Assembly (NCBI GenBank): GCA_902363575.1
Contig: CABJAJ010000002.1
Location: forward strand, 558,001-622,000
From: Rikenellaceae bacterium
GTDB lineage: Bacteria > Bacteroidota > Bacteroidia > Bacteroidales > Rikenellaceae
Length of the DNA stretch: 64,000 nucleotides
Direction: 5' to 3'
Shown here: one piece after another, positions 45,149 to 53,502 of the stretch
Layout: the number at the start of each line of letters is the position of its first letter
How positions within the stretch are numbered: position 1 is the first letter of the stretch
Made by a program: the position numbers and the translations under genes
The notes under the pieces: model-generated
Databases searched by the model: none
What the model was told of the DNA's origin: nothing
Seen by the model: the letters and a program-made list of their open reading frames with translations, nothing else

Positions 45149-45730
45149 TCAAAGCCTTTTGAGCGCGGCACGCACCGCCTGCTCCACCGTGGCGGCGGGA
45201 TCGTCGCGCAGTACGGCGCAGACCGCCTTGTCCGCCGCCGACCGCTGGAAGCCCAGCATCACCAGCGCCGCCATGGTCTCCTCGTACACGGCCGAACCGG
45301 CGACGGGACCGGCGCCCGGCCGCTGTGCGACGGGTGTCACCTTGCCGTTGAGCTCGACGATGATCTTCTGCGCGGTTTTCAGCCCGAGGCCCTTCACGTT
45401 CTTGAGCAGGACGGCGTTTTCCGTGGCGATGATCTGTTGCAGGTCGTAGGGGGAAAAGGTCGAGAGGATCATGCGCGCGGTGTTGCCGCCCACCCCCGAA
45501 ACGCTGATGAGCTGCCGGAAAAGCTCGCGTTCGGTTTTCGAGGCGAAGCCGTAGAGCAACTGGGCATCCTCCCGAACCACCTGATGCACGTAGAGCTTCA
45601 CCCGCTCGCTGTGCTCGATCTGCGAAAAGGTCTCCAGCGAGATGAAGAGCAGGTACCCTACCCCGCCGGTTTCGACGACCGCCTGGGTGGGCGTGAGCTC
45701 TGCAAGCGTTCCGGTGATATATTCGTACAT
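45149..45730 (-). CDS. ruvA: Holliday junction branch migration protein RuvA
   Basis: This 193-residue protein tetramerises on Holliday junctions and recruits the RuvB motor. It has the N-terminal OB fold (MYEYITGTLAELTP), the helix-hairpin-helix motifs (LISVSGVGGNTARMIL, LKNVKGLGLKTAQKII) and a C-terminal RuvB-binding domain. ruvB and ruvC are not in the window. Confidence 0.97.
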   Translation of the reverse strand: MYEYITGTLAELTPTQAVVETGGVGYLLFISLETFSQIEHSERVKLYVHQVVREDAQLLYGFASKTERELFRQLISVSGVGGNTARMILSTFSPYDLQQIIATENAVLLKNVKGLGLKTAQKIIVELNGKVTPVAQRPGAGPVAGSAVYEETMAALVMLGFQRSAADKAVCAVLRDDPAATVEQAVRAALKRL

Positions 45731-45756
45731 GGTTTGATTTTGTGATTGGTCGCAGA

Positions 45757-45784
45757 CAAAAGTAAAGAAATTTTTTTACCTTTG
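45757..45784. promoter_or_regulatory. Divergent promoter boxes of ruvA and ompH
   Basis: Minus-strand TACTTTTG at 45757-45764 serves ruvA. Plus-strand TACCTTTG at 45777-45784 serves ompH. The boxes are only 12 bp apart, so RNA polymerase probably cannot occupy both at once. Confidence 0.65.
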
Positions 45785-45824
45785 TGACTCAAAGCGAATT
45801 TTTAACCAAAACAGAAAACCGGAC

Positions 45825-46415
45825 ATGAAAAAAATTCTTTTCACGGCATTGGTTGCAACCCTCACCCTCGCCGGCTGCGCAGACAGGCAGGCAGCCTCCG
45901 CACCCGTCGAATCCGAAACACCCGAGGCATACCCGGCCGGGAGCGGGGAGATCGCCTACGTGCAGGTGGAAGCCGTGCTGGCCCAGAGCGACCTCTACCT
46001 CAACGAGGGGGCGGCCTTGCAGCAAAAGACCGAAAAGGCGCAGAAGAGCTGGGCCCAGAAAGAGAAGAATCTCCAATACGAAGCGGCTCAGCTGCAGGAG
46101 AAATACCAGAAAGGACTCATCACCACGGCCGACGCACAGGCCACGCAGAAGAGCATCGAGCAGCGCGTAGCCGCCTACCAGAACTCCGCGCAGAAAGAGG
46201 CCCAGACGCTCGAAGAGGAGAATTACGTCTTTACCAACCGGGCCCAGGATTTGTTGCAGCGGGCTGTGCAGGCGATCAACGGCGACAAGCGCTATAAACT
46301 CATCATCAACGCCAGCGCCCTGATCGATGCGGATACGACGCTCAACATCACCCCGGCCGTGCTGGCCGAGGTAAACCGCCTCTATGCCGAGGACAGGAAA
46401 GCCGATAAAAAATAG
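45825..46415 (+). CDS. OmpH/Skp-family lipoprotein chaperone
   Basis: This 196-residue protein has a lipobox LAGC (Cys18) and a long helical OmpH domain from about residue 40 (IAYVQVEAVLAQSDLY, with coiled-coil helices to about 150). Skp-type chaperones hold unfolded outer-membrane proteins in the periplasm. A lipidated form is usual in Bacteroidetes. It is monocistronic, with its own promoter and terminator. Confidence 0.88.
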   Translation: MKKILFTALVATLTLAGCADRQAASAPVESETPEAYPAGSGEIAYVQVEAVLAQSDLYLNEGAALQQKTEKAQKSWAQKEKNLQYEAAQLQEKYQKGLITTADAQATQKSIEQRVAAYQNSAQKEAQTLEEENYVFTNRAQDLLQRAVQAINGDKRYKLIINASALIDADTTLNITPAVLAEVNRLYAEDRKADKK

Positions 46416-46435
46416 TGCGGGAGTCTCCGCACCGA

Positions 46436-46464
46436 AACCGTCCCGTACACCGGGGCGGTTTTTT
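46436..46464 (+). terminator. Rho-independent terminator of ompH
   Basis: A 9-bp stem with one G-U pair (46436-46444 with 46452-46460) followed by T6 (46459-46464), 20 bp after the stop codon. Confidence 0.85.
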
Positions 46465-46618
46465 GCATCCCGGAAAACGCACCGGGCCCTTTTCGCAGGC
46501 AGATCGGCCCATTCCGGGAATCGCCGTCCTCGCGTCCGCCGTAATTCCCGGCCGGACATCCGCCTGCGCGGGCGGCAAGAAATAACGGCCGGGATAGGTG
46601 AAACCCGGTAATTTTTTA

Positions 46619-46626
46619 TACATTTG
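46619..46626 (+). promoter_or_regulatory. -7 promoter box of cdaA
   Basis: TACATTTG after an AT-rich stretch, 30 bp before the ATG at 46657. No good -33 box is visible. Confidence 0.6.
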
Positions 46627-46656
46627 TGAGCAGATTTCATTAACCGTACAGACCCT

Positions 46657-47454
46657 ATGGGATTCGTTCCGTTCACATTCATCGACTTCATCGACATCAT
46701 TCTGGTGGCCGCCATCATGTATTGGATTTACCGCGCCACCAAAGGGACGAACGCCCCCTACATCATCACGGGGATCATCGTGATCTATCTGCTCTGGGTA
46801 GTGGTGCGCACCCTGAATATGGAGCTGCTCTCGACCATCCTCGGACAGTTCGTGAGCGTCGGGGTGATCGCCCTGATTATCGTTTTCCAACCCGAAATCC
46901 GGCGGTTCCTCCAGATGATCGGAATGCGGCAGAAACGCTTCAACTTCATCACCCGCATCTTCGCCCGCGAGGACGACAAGAGCGCCAACATCCTGCCGAT
47001 CGTGACGGCCTGCCGCGAAATGGCCGAGACCAAAACCGGGGCCCTGATCGTGATCGGCCAGCAGAGCGACCTGACCCTGATTATCGAGGGCGGCATCGCC
47101 CTCGACGCCCGAATCTCGACGCCGCTCATCCGGAACATCTTTTTCAAGAACGCACCCCTGCACGACGGCGCCGCGGTGATCGTGGGCGACCGCATCGTAG
47201 CCGCCAAATGCATCCTGCCCGTTACCCAGAGCGACGTCCCCAAATCCTACGGCACGCGGCACCGGGCGGCGATCGGCATGAGCGAAATCTCGGACGCCAT
47301 CATCATCGTCGTCTCCGAAGAGACGGGCGGCATCTCGCTCGCACAGGGCGGGCAGCTGCGTCGGGACGTGGATCCCCAACGCCTGACCCAAATTCTGCAA
47401 CGCTATCTGAACGTAAACCGCAAGAAGCCGCGTTCATCCGAAGTCGCGGAGTAG
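46657..47454 (+). CDS. cdaA: Diadenylate cyclase CdaA
   Basis: This 265-residue enzyme makes cyclic di-AMP from two ATP. Three N-terminal spans lie at about 10-28, 36-54 and 62-80. The DAC domain has the catalytic motifs LHDGAAVI and GTRHRAAIG. c-di-AMP usually controls potassium, osmotic balance and wall homeostasis. It stands alone, without folP or a CdaR gene next to it. Confidence 0.95.
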   Translation: MGFVPFTFIDFIDIILVAAIMYWIYRATKGTNAPYIITGIIVIYLLWVVVRTLNMELLSTILGQFVSVGVIALIIVFQPEIRRFLQMIGMRQKRFNFITRIFAREDDKSANILPIVTACREMAETKTGALIVIGQQSDLTLIIEGGIALDARISTPLIRNIFFKNAPLHDGAAVIVGDRIVAAKCILPVTQSDVPKSYGTRHRAAIGMSEISDAIIIVVSEETGGISLAQGGQLRRDVDPQRLTQILQRYLNVNRKKPRSSEVAE

Positions 47455-47961
47455 GCGCAGCAACGGAACAGGGAAACCCGCCGCGGCTACCCTACCGGTC
47501 ACGTTCTCGCCGCTTAACGCACCTCTTTCCGCCCACGCAATCCGCACCCTTTTCCCACGGAAGGCGAGTCGCCCCCTTTCCGAACGGTCATGCGCTTTCC
47601 GCCGGCCCGCTTACCCATTCATCCGTTGTCCGGCTACTGCTCCCCCGACAACATCGTATTCCGATTCGCGTCCCCGTTTCATCCTCTCGGCAGAGGACTC
47701 CTGCCGCTGCAAACCAATTCCTCCGCGGCAGCCGATGGGATCATTCCCTACGGATTGCTTTTCCAGCTACACCCGGCAATCGACCCCAATGCCGCAACCG
47801 GCCACCCCGACGCCCAACCCGACCGACACACACCCGTCACCAAGGCACACCGGACAACGGACGGCATAGCAACGCAGGCGACAAAGGGGAGCTGAAGACA
47901 GAGAAAGCAGGCAGCAGTAGAAGCTGGCGACAAAGCCCTTCCCGCAGGCGGCAGAGGGCAC
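47455..47961. other. Intergenic region without a supported gene
   Basis: About 500 bp between the convergent cdaA and secG units. Frames on both strands lack start context and domains. The secG terminator bounds it on the right. No clear terminator for cdaA was found. Confidence 0.45.
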
Positions 47962-47990
47962 AAAAAACCCGCGCCTTGAAAGGACGCGGG
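47962..47990 (-). terminator. Terminator of the lptE-secG operon
   Basis: A GC stem (47968-47973 with 47985-47990, extended by CCT/AGG with a bulge) followed on the minus strand by T6 (47967-47962). It lies about 105 bp past the secG stop. Confidence 0.75.
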
Positions 47991-48094
47991 CTGACTCATA
48001 ATTATCGACACTCTGCTGAATCACCGACACTTTGCCATACCAATCCGAAGAGCGGCATCGGGTGCCGCGGGTATCGCATCGGCGAAAAACCCGG

Positions 48095-48451
48095 CTATTC
48101 GGCAGGGGTCTCGGCGGGTGCTTCGGCAGGCAGTTCCGCCTGGGGAATCGCAACGGGTGCTTCGACGGTCTTTTCGAGCAGGGCGTTGGCATCGCGCGAA
48201 ATTTCGGCATTGCTCTCGGCCACACGCGAACGGTCCATCGCAAGGGTGGCGAGCAGGCTCAGCGCAACGATGGCGATGGCCATGGTCCAGGTGAATTTCT
48301 CCAGAAAATCCGAGGTCTGGCGCACGCCCATGACCTGATTCGAGACGCCGAAATTGGCCGCCATACCGCTTTTGGGATTCTGAGCCAGCACAGCAAGGAT
48401 CACGAATATGCTCGCGATACAGATCAGAATCATAATAATGGTGTATAACAT
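48095..48451 (-). CDS. secG: Preprotein translocase subunit SecG
   Basis: This 118-residue protein has two spans (about 1-22 and 54-72), the conserved AQNPKSGM and GVRQTSDFLEKFTW segments between them, and an Ala/Pro/Glu-rich tail of about 35 residues. It assists SecYEG-mediated export. It is the last gene of the sigma-54 activator-lptE-TPR-secG cluster. Confidence 0.92.
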   Translation of the reverse strand: MLYTIIMILICIASIFVILAVLAQNPKSGMAANFGVSNQVMGVRQTSDFLEKFTWTMAIAIVALSLLATLAMDRSRVAESNAEISRDANALLEKTVEAPVAIPQAELPAEAPAETPAE

Positions 48452-48462
48452 GTCGCTATCGT

Positions 48463-48951
48463 TTATAATTTTTGTTCTTCCATTTTGCGGATAAGCTCGG
48501 CAAAGTAAACACTTTTTTCCGGATTTCGCAAACTTAATTTGCGATAAATGTCGGCCGCCTCAGCGCGAAGTCCCTGTGCGACGTAAATTTCGGCGAGCTC
48601 CTCGCTCACCACGTCGTCCTCCTCGTCCAGCTCCGCCTCGGTGCGGATCTCTTCCTCGACTTCGCCCGGCTGCGCCACGATGCGGTGGTCGCCCTGCAGC
48701 AGAAACCGTTCGATCCGGTCCTCGGCCGTCACCTCGCGCAGCGCACGGGCATCCACCCGGCGAAGCCACAGCGAGGAGGGCAGGCGGCCCGGAGCGCCGA
48801 CCGCCGACAGGGGATCATCCGTCCCCGCATGCCAGGCCCGCACGATGCGGGCCGCCAGGAACCACGGCCAGCGGGCGACGAGCGCATCGAGCCGTTCGTC
48901 CGAAAGCGTCCCGGCCTCTTCGCCGGCGACGTATCGCAGGAAATCTTCCAT
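48463..48951 (-). CDS. TPR-like protein between lptE and secG
   Basis: This 162-residue cytoplasmic protein has an acidic middle (EVEEEIRTEAELDEEDD) and a C-terminal TPR-like unit (ELAEIYVAQGLRAEAADIYRKLSLRNP). A gene of this kind sits between lptE and secG in other Bacteroidales, so the position is conserved. Function is unknown. It is 2 bp from lptE and 11 bp from secG. Confidence 0.7.
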   Translation of the reverse strand: MEDFLRYVAGEEAGTLSDERLDALVARWPWFLAARIVRAWHAGTDDPLSAVGAPGRLPSSLWLRRVDARALREVTAEDRIERFLLQGDHRIVAQPGEVEEEIRTEAELDEEDDVVSEELAEIYVAQGLRAEAADIYRKLSLRNPEKSVYFAELIRKMEEQKL

Positions 48952-48953
48952 GA

Positions 48954-49490
48954 CTACCAGTCGGATGCGGAGGCCTGGAAGATGTCGGTCACCAGCTTAT
49001 CCACGATCAGCGGGATAAGCTCCCCTTCGGCGTCGGTCAGCAGCCGCTCGGAGTTGTAATCCTCGAACGCGGAGAAAGTTCTGTTCCACGAAGCGTTGGG
49101 GTCATCGCTCACCGCGTTGGTGAAGCGCACCATCACGGTGATGGTCAGGCGGTTCATCTGAGCGTGCGACACACCGTCGTCGCCGCCCGCCGCAACCGAA
49201 GCCGTCGTGGAGGTGTAACCGGTGATCTCCCCCTCGAAGGCGAAATCGCCCCCCTCCTCGACCTGCGTCAGTCGTGTCTGGCGCGTGAACTTGTCCTGCA
49301 GCGCTTCCGTGAGCGTAGAACTCAGGATCGGGGCGACCATCGTTGCGTTATTGGGGAAATAGGCCACGCTGAACGTCTTGGCGTCGGGCGGGATCGAGGC
49401 CCCGGACAGCGAATACTTGACCGTCATGCCGCAGCCGGCCGCGAGCAGCGCAACGCCGGCACATGCGAAAAATAGGATTTTCTTCATCAT
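48954..49490 (-). CDS. lptE: LptE-family lipoprotein
   Basis: This 178-residue lipoprotein (lipobox AAGC, Cys20) has the Bacteroidetes LptE pattern (FSVAYFPNNATMVAPILSSTLTEALQDKF, seen in part). It plugs the LptD barrel that delivers lipopolysaccharide to the cell surface. The start has two consecutive ATG codons at 49490 and 49487. Confidence 0.88.
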   Translation of the reverse strand: MMKKILFFACAGVALLAAGCGMTVKYSLSGASIPPDAKTFSVAYFPNNATMVAPILSSTLTEALQDKFTRQTRLTQVEEGGDFAFEGEITGYTSTTASVAAGGDDGVSHAQMNRLTITVMVRFTNAVSDDPNASWNRTFSAFEDYNSERLLTDAEGELIPLIVDKLVTDIFQASASDW

Positions 49491-49564
49491 CGTTCTATTC
49501 AAATTCAATCCGCCGGTTCGCCGACCGACGAGCCCGTCCCGCTCCTGCGGGAAGCCGGCGCCGG

Positions 49565-50758
49565 TCACAGGCGTTCGTCGATACCCAGCTCCTTGATCTT
49601 GCGGTAGAGCGTGCGTTCCGACATGAAAAGCTCCGCGGCCGCATCCTTGCGCCTGCCGTTGTGACGGCGCAGGGCCTTGATGATCGACTCCCGCTGCACG
49701 TCGGCCTTGGTAAGCTCGCGGCGCGACTCCTCGACGACCTCTTCGCTCTCGGCGTAATCGGCCGCGGGAGCACCCGCCGTCACGGGCAGCAGGCCGGCGA
49801 TATCTTTCGCTGGCCCGGGATGCGGGAAGCCGTGCAGCAGTTCGGTCATCATGCGTCGCAGCTCGTTGATGTCGCCGCGCATATCGAACAGCACCTTGTA
49901 GAGCAGTTCCCGTTCGCTGGTCATGCGGTCGTCGTCGGGACGTCCCGCGCTGGCCAGCGCCGTCTGTCCCGGCGCCTGGGCCGGAAGGTAGCGGGCGAGG
50001 ATTTCGGGCGTAATAACCCGGGCCTCCTCGATGGCGGATATCTGTTCTGCAACGTTTTTGAGCTGGCGGATATTGCCCCTCCAGCCGTAATTCTCGAGCA
50101 GACGCCGGGCCTCCCCGTCGAGCGTGATGACCGGCATGCGGTATTGTGTGGCCACGTCCGATGCGAACTTGCGGAAGAGCATGAAAATATCCCCGCGCCG
50201 CTCCCTGAGCGGCGGCACCGTGATAGGCACCGTGCTGAGCCGGTAGTAGAGGTCTTCGCGGAAACGGCCCGAGGCGATGGCCTCCTGCAGATCGGTGTTC
50301 GTGGCCGCCACGACCCGGACATTGGTTTTCTGCACGCGGGCCGAGCCGACGCGCAGGTACTCCCCGGTCTGGAGCACACGCAGCAGCCGCACCTGGGTCG
50401 AATGGGGCAGCTCGGCCACCTCGTCCAGGAAGATCGTGCCGCCGTCGGCCTCCTCGAAATAGCCCTTGCGGGCATCGATCGCGCCGGTGAACGACCCCTT
50501 TTCGTGTCCGAAGAGCTCGGAATCGATCGTCCCCTCGGGGATGGCGCCGCAATTGACGGCGATATACTTATTGTGCTTGCGGGCCGAGCAGGCATGAATC
50601 ACCTGTGGAAAAAACTCCTTGCCCACGCCGCTCTCGCCCGTAACGAGCACCGACAGATCGGTGGGTGCGACCCGGATCGCCACCTCCAGCGCACGGTCGA
50701 GCGCCGGGGAGTTTCCGATGATCCCGAAACGGTTTTTTATGGAGGTTAAATCGGTCAT
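49565..50758 (-). CDS. Sigma-54-dependent activator without receiver domain
   Basis: This 397-residue protein has an AAA+ domain from residue 10 with Walker A GESGVGKE, the sigma-54 contact loop reading GSFTGA instead of GAFTGA, and Walker B GGTIFLDEVAELP. A C-terminal Fis-type HTH (KDAAAELFMSERTLYRKIKELG) follows. It lacks an N-terminal sensory or receiver domain, like PspF. The lptE gene follows 74 bp downstream, which suggests envelope-stress control, but target promoters are not evident here. Confidence 0.9.
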   Translation of the reverse strand: MTDLTSIKNRFGIIGNSPALDRALEVAIRVAPTDLSVLVTGESGVGKEFFPQVIHACSARKHNKYIAVNCGAIPEGTIDSELFGHEKGSFTGAIDARKGYFEEADGGTIFLDEVAELPHSTQVRLLRVLQTGEYLRVGSARVQKTNVRVVAATNTDLQEAIASGRFREDLYYRLSTVPITVPPLRERRGDIFMLFRKFASDVATQYRMPVITLDGEARRLLENYGWRGNIRQLKNVAEQISAIEEARVITPEILARYLPAQAPGQTALASAGRPDDDRMTSERELLYKVLFDMRGDINELRRMMTELLHGFPHPGPAKDIAGLLPVTAGAPAADYAESEEVVEESRRELTKADVQRESIIKALRRHNGRRKDAAAELFMSERTLYRKIKELGIDERL

Positions 50759-51074
50759 TTATTCTAAGTCGTTTTCGTTTTGCCGCTCGCCAATTCGCCG
50801 CCGCACGCCGGCTTTCCGGCTTCCGGCCCGGCAGGGACGGCTTCGGTTCTCGCATGGCCGGTCATCATTTCCCCGGCACCCCTCCCGGATTCCCGGAATC
50901 CCTTATGCAACATCCTTTGCACGGCCCATAAAAGGCCTCGAACGGACGCTCCGATCGAGCGCGCTTGCCTGCCCCACCTTTCCGGACACTTGACAACGCT
51001 TCCTGCCGCTTGCCTGACATGCGGCAACCTTACCGCCCTGTCCGGCCATTGCCGGACGGACACGCGGCAGCGCG
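50759..51074. other. Intergenic region without a supported gene
   Basis: About 315 bp upstream of the sigma-54 activator gene. No consensus -7 box, hairpin with T tract or credible small gene was seen. Confidence 0.4.
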
Positions 51075-51830
51075 TCACTCCTGCGCCGGGTCCGCAGCGT
51101 CAGCCGCTCCCGCGGTTTCTGCGTCCGGCACGAGCTGTTCGATATACTGTCGCTCCTGCTGCTCGACCCGGCGTTCCCGCAGGTAGCCGTAAAGAATCGC
51201 CGCGAGCGCTACCAGAGCCGCCGCGACAGCCAGCATCATAAATTTGTCGAACCGACGTGGCGGCCGGCCGTTCACATAGGTATAGGCATCGGTCGTCCGG
51301 AGCGGTTTGCCGTATCGGAGTCCCTTCACACAGGGCTCGGGGCTGCACTTGGGCGACACGGAAACATGCGGCGCTCCATCCTGTTCCGGCTTCCCCGGAA
51401 CCGCGGAACCGGCGTCGCCCCGGCGTACCGCCTGCTGCTCCCGCTCCGCTTTCGGGCCGCCGACGGCGGGCGGCGCTATGCGCTCCCCCTCTTCTTCCGA
51501 AGCGGGAACCGGCTCATAGCGGAACGCCAACCGGCCTTCACCGGCCGACGCGAAGCTGCCCAGTCCGGGGATCGGGTACCGGCGTCCCTGCTGGAGCGCC
51601 AGCCGCACCTCGAAGACGAAGCGATCGACGGCCCCGGCAGCTTCCAGGTCGCTCATGCCCCGCTGTGCGACCAGCAGCCCGCGCAGCACGCCGTCGTCCC
51701 GGCGCATGAGTTCCGAGAAAACCACCTCATCCCCCTGCTGTCTGCGGATGAAAGCACCCAACTGGGGTACGACCAGACGACGGTGCGTCTGCAGGTATTG
51801 CGCAATGATCCGATCCACTTCGAGGCACAA
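51075..51830 (-). CDS. HU-domain membrane protein (CCDC81-like)
   Basis: This 251-residue protein starts with an HU-like domain in two parts (RRLVVPQLGAFI at about 17-28; GRRYPIPGLGSFASAGEGRLAFRYEPV at about 82-108, read in pieces). A disordered linker and a span at about 203-221 follow, with a coiled, acidic C-terminus. Bacteroidetes use such proteins at the membrane, some with SPOR domains; none is visible here. No ATG starts the frame: the likely start is TTG at 51830, or GTG at 51818. Confidence 0.72.
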   Translation of the reverse strand: MCLEVDRIIAQYLQTHRRLVVPQLGAFIRRQQGDEVVFSELMRRDDGVLRGLLVAQRGMSDLEAAGAVDRFVFEVRLALQQGRRYPIPGLGSFASAGEGRLAFRYEPVPASEEEGERIAPPAVGGPKAEREQQAVRRGDAGSAVPGKPEQDGAPHVSVSPKCSPEPCVKGLRYGKPLRTTDAYTYVNGRPPRRFDKFMMLAVAAALVALAAILYGYLRERRVEQQERQYIEQLVPDAETAGAADAADPAQE

Positions 51831-51841
51831 AAGATTTCGGA

Positions 51842-51875
51842 CAAAATTACACTTTTTCCAGAGAAAAAACCAAAA
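51842..51875 (-). promoter_or_regulatory. Promoter of the HU-domain gene
   Basis: Minus-strand TTTTTG (at 51871-51876) and TAATTTTG (51842-51849) are 21 bp apart, 11 bp before the TTG start codon. Confidence 0.7.
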
Positions 51876-51935
51876 ACACGGGGTTTCATTTCAAAATAAT
51901 AGGCCAAAGCGTTGCCGGTCTCGAAAATAATCGCC

Positions 51936-51999
51936 TACTTTGCATCCTCGCTCAAATAAAAATCCGGGCGAGCTACTTTGCTCCGGAATTTGCAAAGTA
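51936..51999 (+). promoter_or_regulatory. Triple TACTTTGC element upstream of the PLP decarboxylase
   Basis: TACTTTGC occurs at 51936-51943 and 51974-51981, and inverted (GCAAAGTA) at 51992-51999. The last two form a perfect 8-bp inverted repeat with a 10-nt gap, 36 bp upstream of the gene. Each copy is one base short of the -7 consensus, so they may be promoter variants or an operator. Confidence 0.45.
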
Positions 52000-52035
52000 A
52001 CCGAGACGGATTAGGAATAGGGACAAAACCGGATT

Positions 52036-53430
52036 ATGAAGGATAAGTACATCAACCTGATCGAACAATCGTTCGATTTCCCCCAGGACGAATTCAGCGT
52101 CGAGGACAACGAGCTGAACTTTCACGACATTCCGCTCATGGAACTAATCAAGCAGTACGGCACGCCGCTCAAGATCACCTACCTGCCGAAGATCTCCCAG
52201 CAGATCAACCGGGCCAAGCGGATGTTCAACGTCGCGATGGCCAAAGTGGATTACAAGGGATCGTACAACTACTGCTACTGCACCAAGTCGAGCCACTTCT
52301 CGTTCGTGCTGGAGGAGGCCATGAAGAACGACATCCATCTGGAGACCTCCTCGGCCTACGACATCCACATCATCAACTCGCTCTACGACAGCGGCATCGT
52401 GGACAAGGACCGCTATATCATCTGCAATGGCTTCAAGCGGCCCCAATACGTCGAGAACATCGCCCAACTGATCGCCGACGGCTTCGAGAATACCATTCCC
52501 GTGATCGACAACAAGGAGGAGATCGACCTGCTGGATGGAGCCATCGACAAGAAATGCAGCGTCGGCATCCGCATCGCCTGCGAGGAGGAGCCCAAATTCG
52601 ATTTCTACACCTCCCGGCTGGGTATCCGGTACAACGACATCGTGGATTTCTACAAGGCCAAAATCCAGAAAAACAAAAAATTCCGGCTCAAGATGCTGCA
52701 TTTCTTCATCAACACCGGGATCAAGGACACGGCCTACTACTGGAACGAGTTGTCGAAGTGCATGAACGTGTACTGCGAGCTCAAGGCGATCTGCCCGGAG
52801 CTCGACAGCCTCAACATCGGCGGCGGTTTCCCGATCAAAAACACGCTCAACTTCGAGTACGACTACGAGTACCTGACCGAAGAGATCGTGGCCCAGATCA
52901 AGAACATCTGCTCCCGTGCGGAGATCGAGGAACCCAACATCTTCACCGAGTTCGGCTCGTTCACCGTCGGCGAAAGCGGCGCGGCGCTCTACTCGATCGT
53001 CAATCAGAAGCAGCAGAACGACCGTGAGAACTGGTATATGATCGACAGCTCCTTCATCACCACTTTACCCGATACGTGGGGGATCAACCAACGCTACATC
53101 ATGCTCGCGGTAAACAACTGGGACAAGGAGTACCAGCGGGTTTTCCTCGGCGGCCTCACCTGCGACAGCGAGGATTTCTACAACGTGGAGTGCCACACCA
53201 ACGCCATCTTCCTGCCCAAGCTCGAAGCGGGGAACACCCAGTACATCGGATTCTTCCACACAGGAGCCTACCAGGAGGCGCTGGGCGGTTTCGGAGGCAT
53301 TCAGCACTGCCTGATCCCTGCGCCGAAGCATATCATCATCGACCGGGACAAAGACGACAACGAATATTACACGCGCCTTTTCGCCAAGGAACAGTCCTAC
53401 CGTTCGATGCTCCGCATCCTGGGGTACTGA
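52036..53430 (+). CDS. Fold-III PLP decarboxylase, arginine decarboxylase-like
   Basis: This 464-residue enzyme has the alanine-racemase-type barrel with a likely PLP lysine in YCTKSSHFSF (about residues 81-90), the glycine loop LNIGGGFP and a C-terminal GLTCDSEDFYN resembling the CDSxD loop of biosynthetic arginine decarboxylases. It is shorter than SpeA (about 630 residues) and may act on arginine or a related diamino acid for polyamine synthesis. The substrate is inferred. AT content is higher than in its neighbours. Confidence 0.78.
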   Translation: MKDKYINLIEQSFDFPQDEFSVEDNELNFHDIPLMELIKQYGTPLKITYLPKISQQINRAKRMFNVAMAKVDYKGSYNYCYCTKSSHFSFVLEEAMKNDIHLETSSAYDIHIINSLYDSGIVDKDRYIICNGFKRPQYVENIAQLIADGFENTIPVIDNKEEIDLLDGAIDKKCSVGIRIACEEEPKFDFYTSRLGIRYNDIVDFYKAKIQKNKKFRLKMLHFFINTGIKDTAYYWNELSKCMNVYCELKAICPELDSLNIGGGFPIKNTLNFEYDYEYLTEEIVAQIKNICSRAEIEEPNIFTEFGSFTVGESGAALYSIVNQKQQNDRENWYMIDSSFITTLPDTWGINQRYIMLAVNNWDKEYQRVFLGGLTCDSEDFYNVECHTNAIFLPKLEAGNTQYIGFFHTGAYQEALGGFGGIQHCLIPAPKHIIIDRDKDDNEYYTRLFAKEQSYRSMLRILGY

Positions 53431-53445
53431 CCACCCCGCTACCGG

Positions 53446-53484
53446 AAAAAAGCGTCCGGGCAGGCGATCGACCTGTCCGGACGC
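53446..53484 (-). terminator. Terminator between convergent genes
   Basis: A long stem (53452-53464 with 53472-53484, one G-U pair) followed on the minus strand by T6 (53451-53446). It stops the acylase gene and may also act on the decarboxylase transcript. Confidence 0.82.
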
Positions 53485-53502
53485 AGCTTGACCGGGGCGC
53501 CG

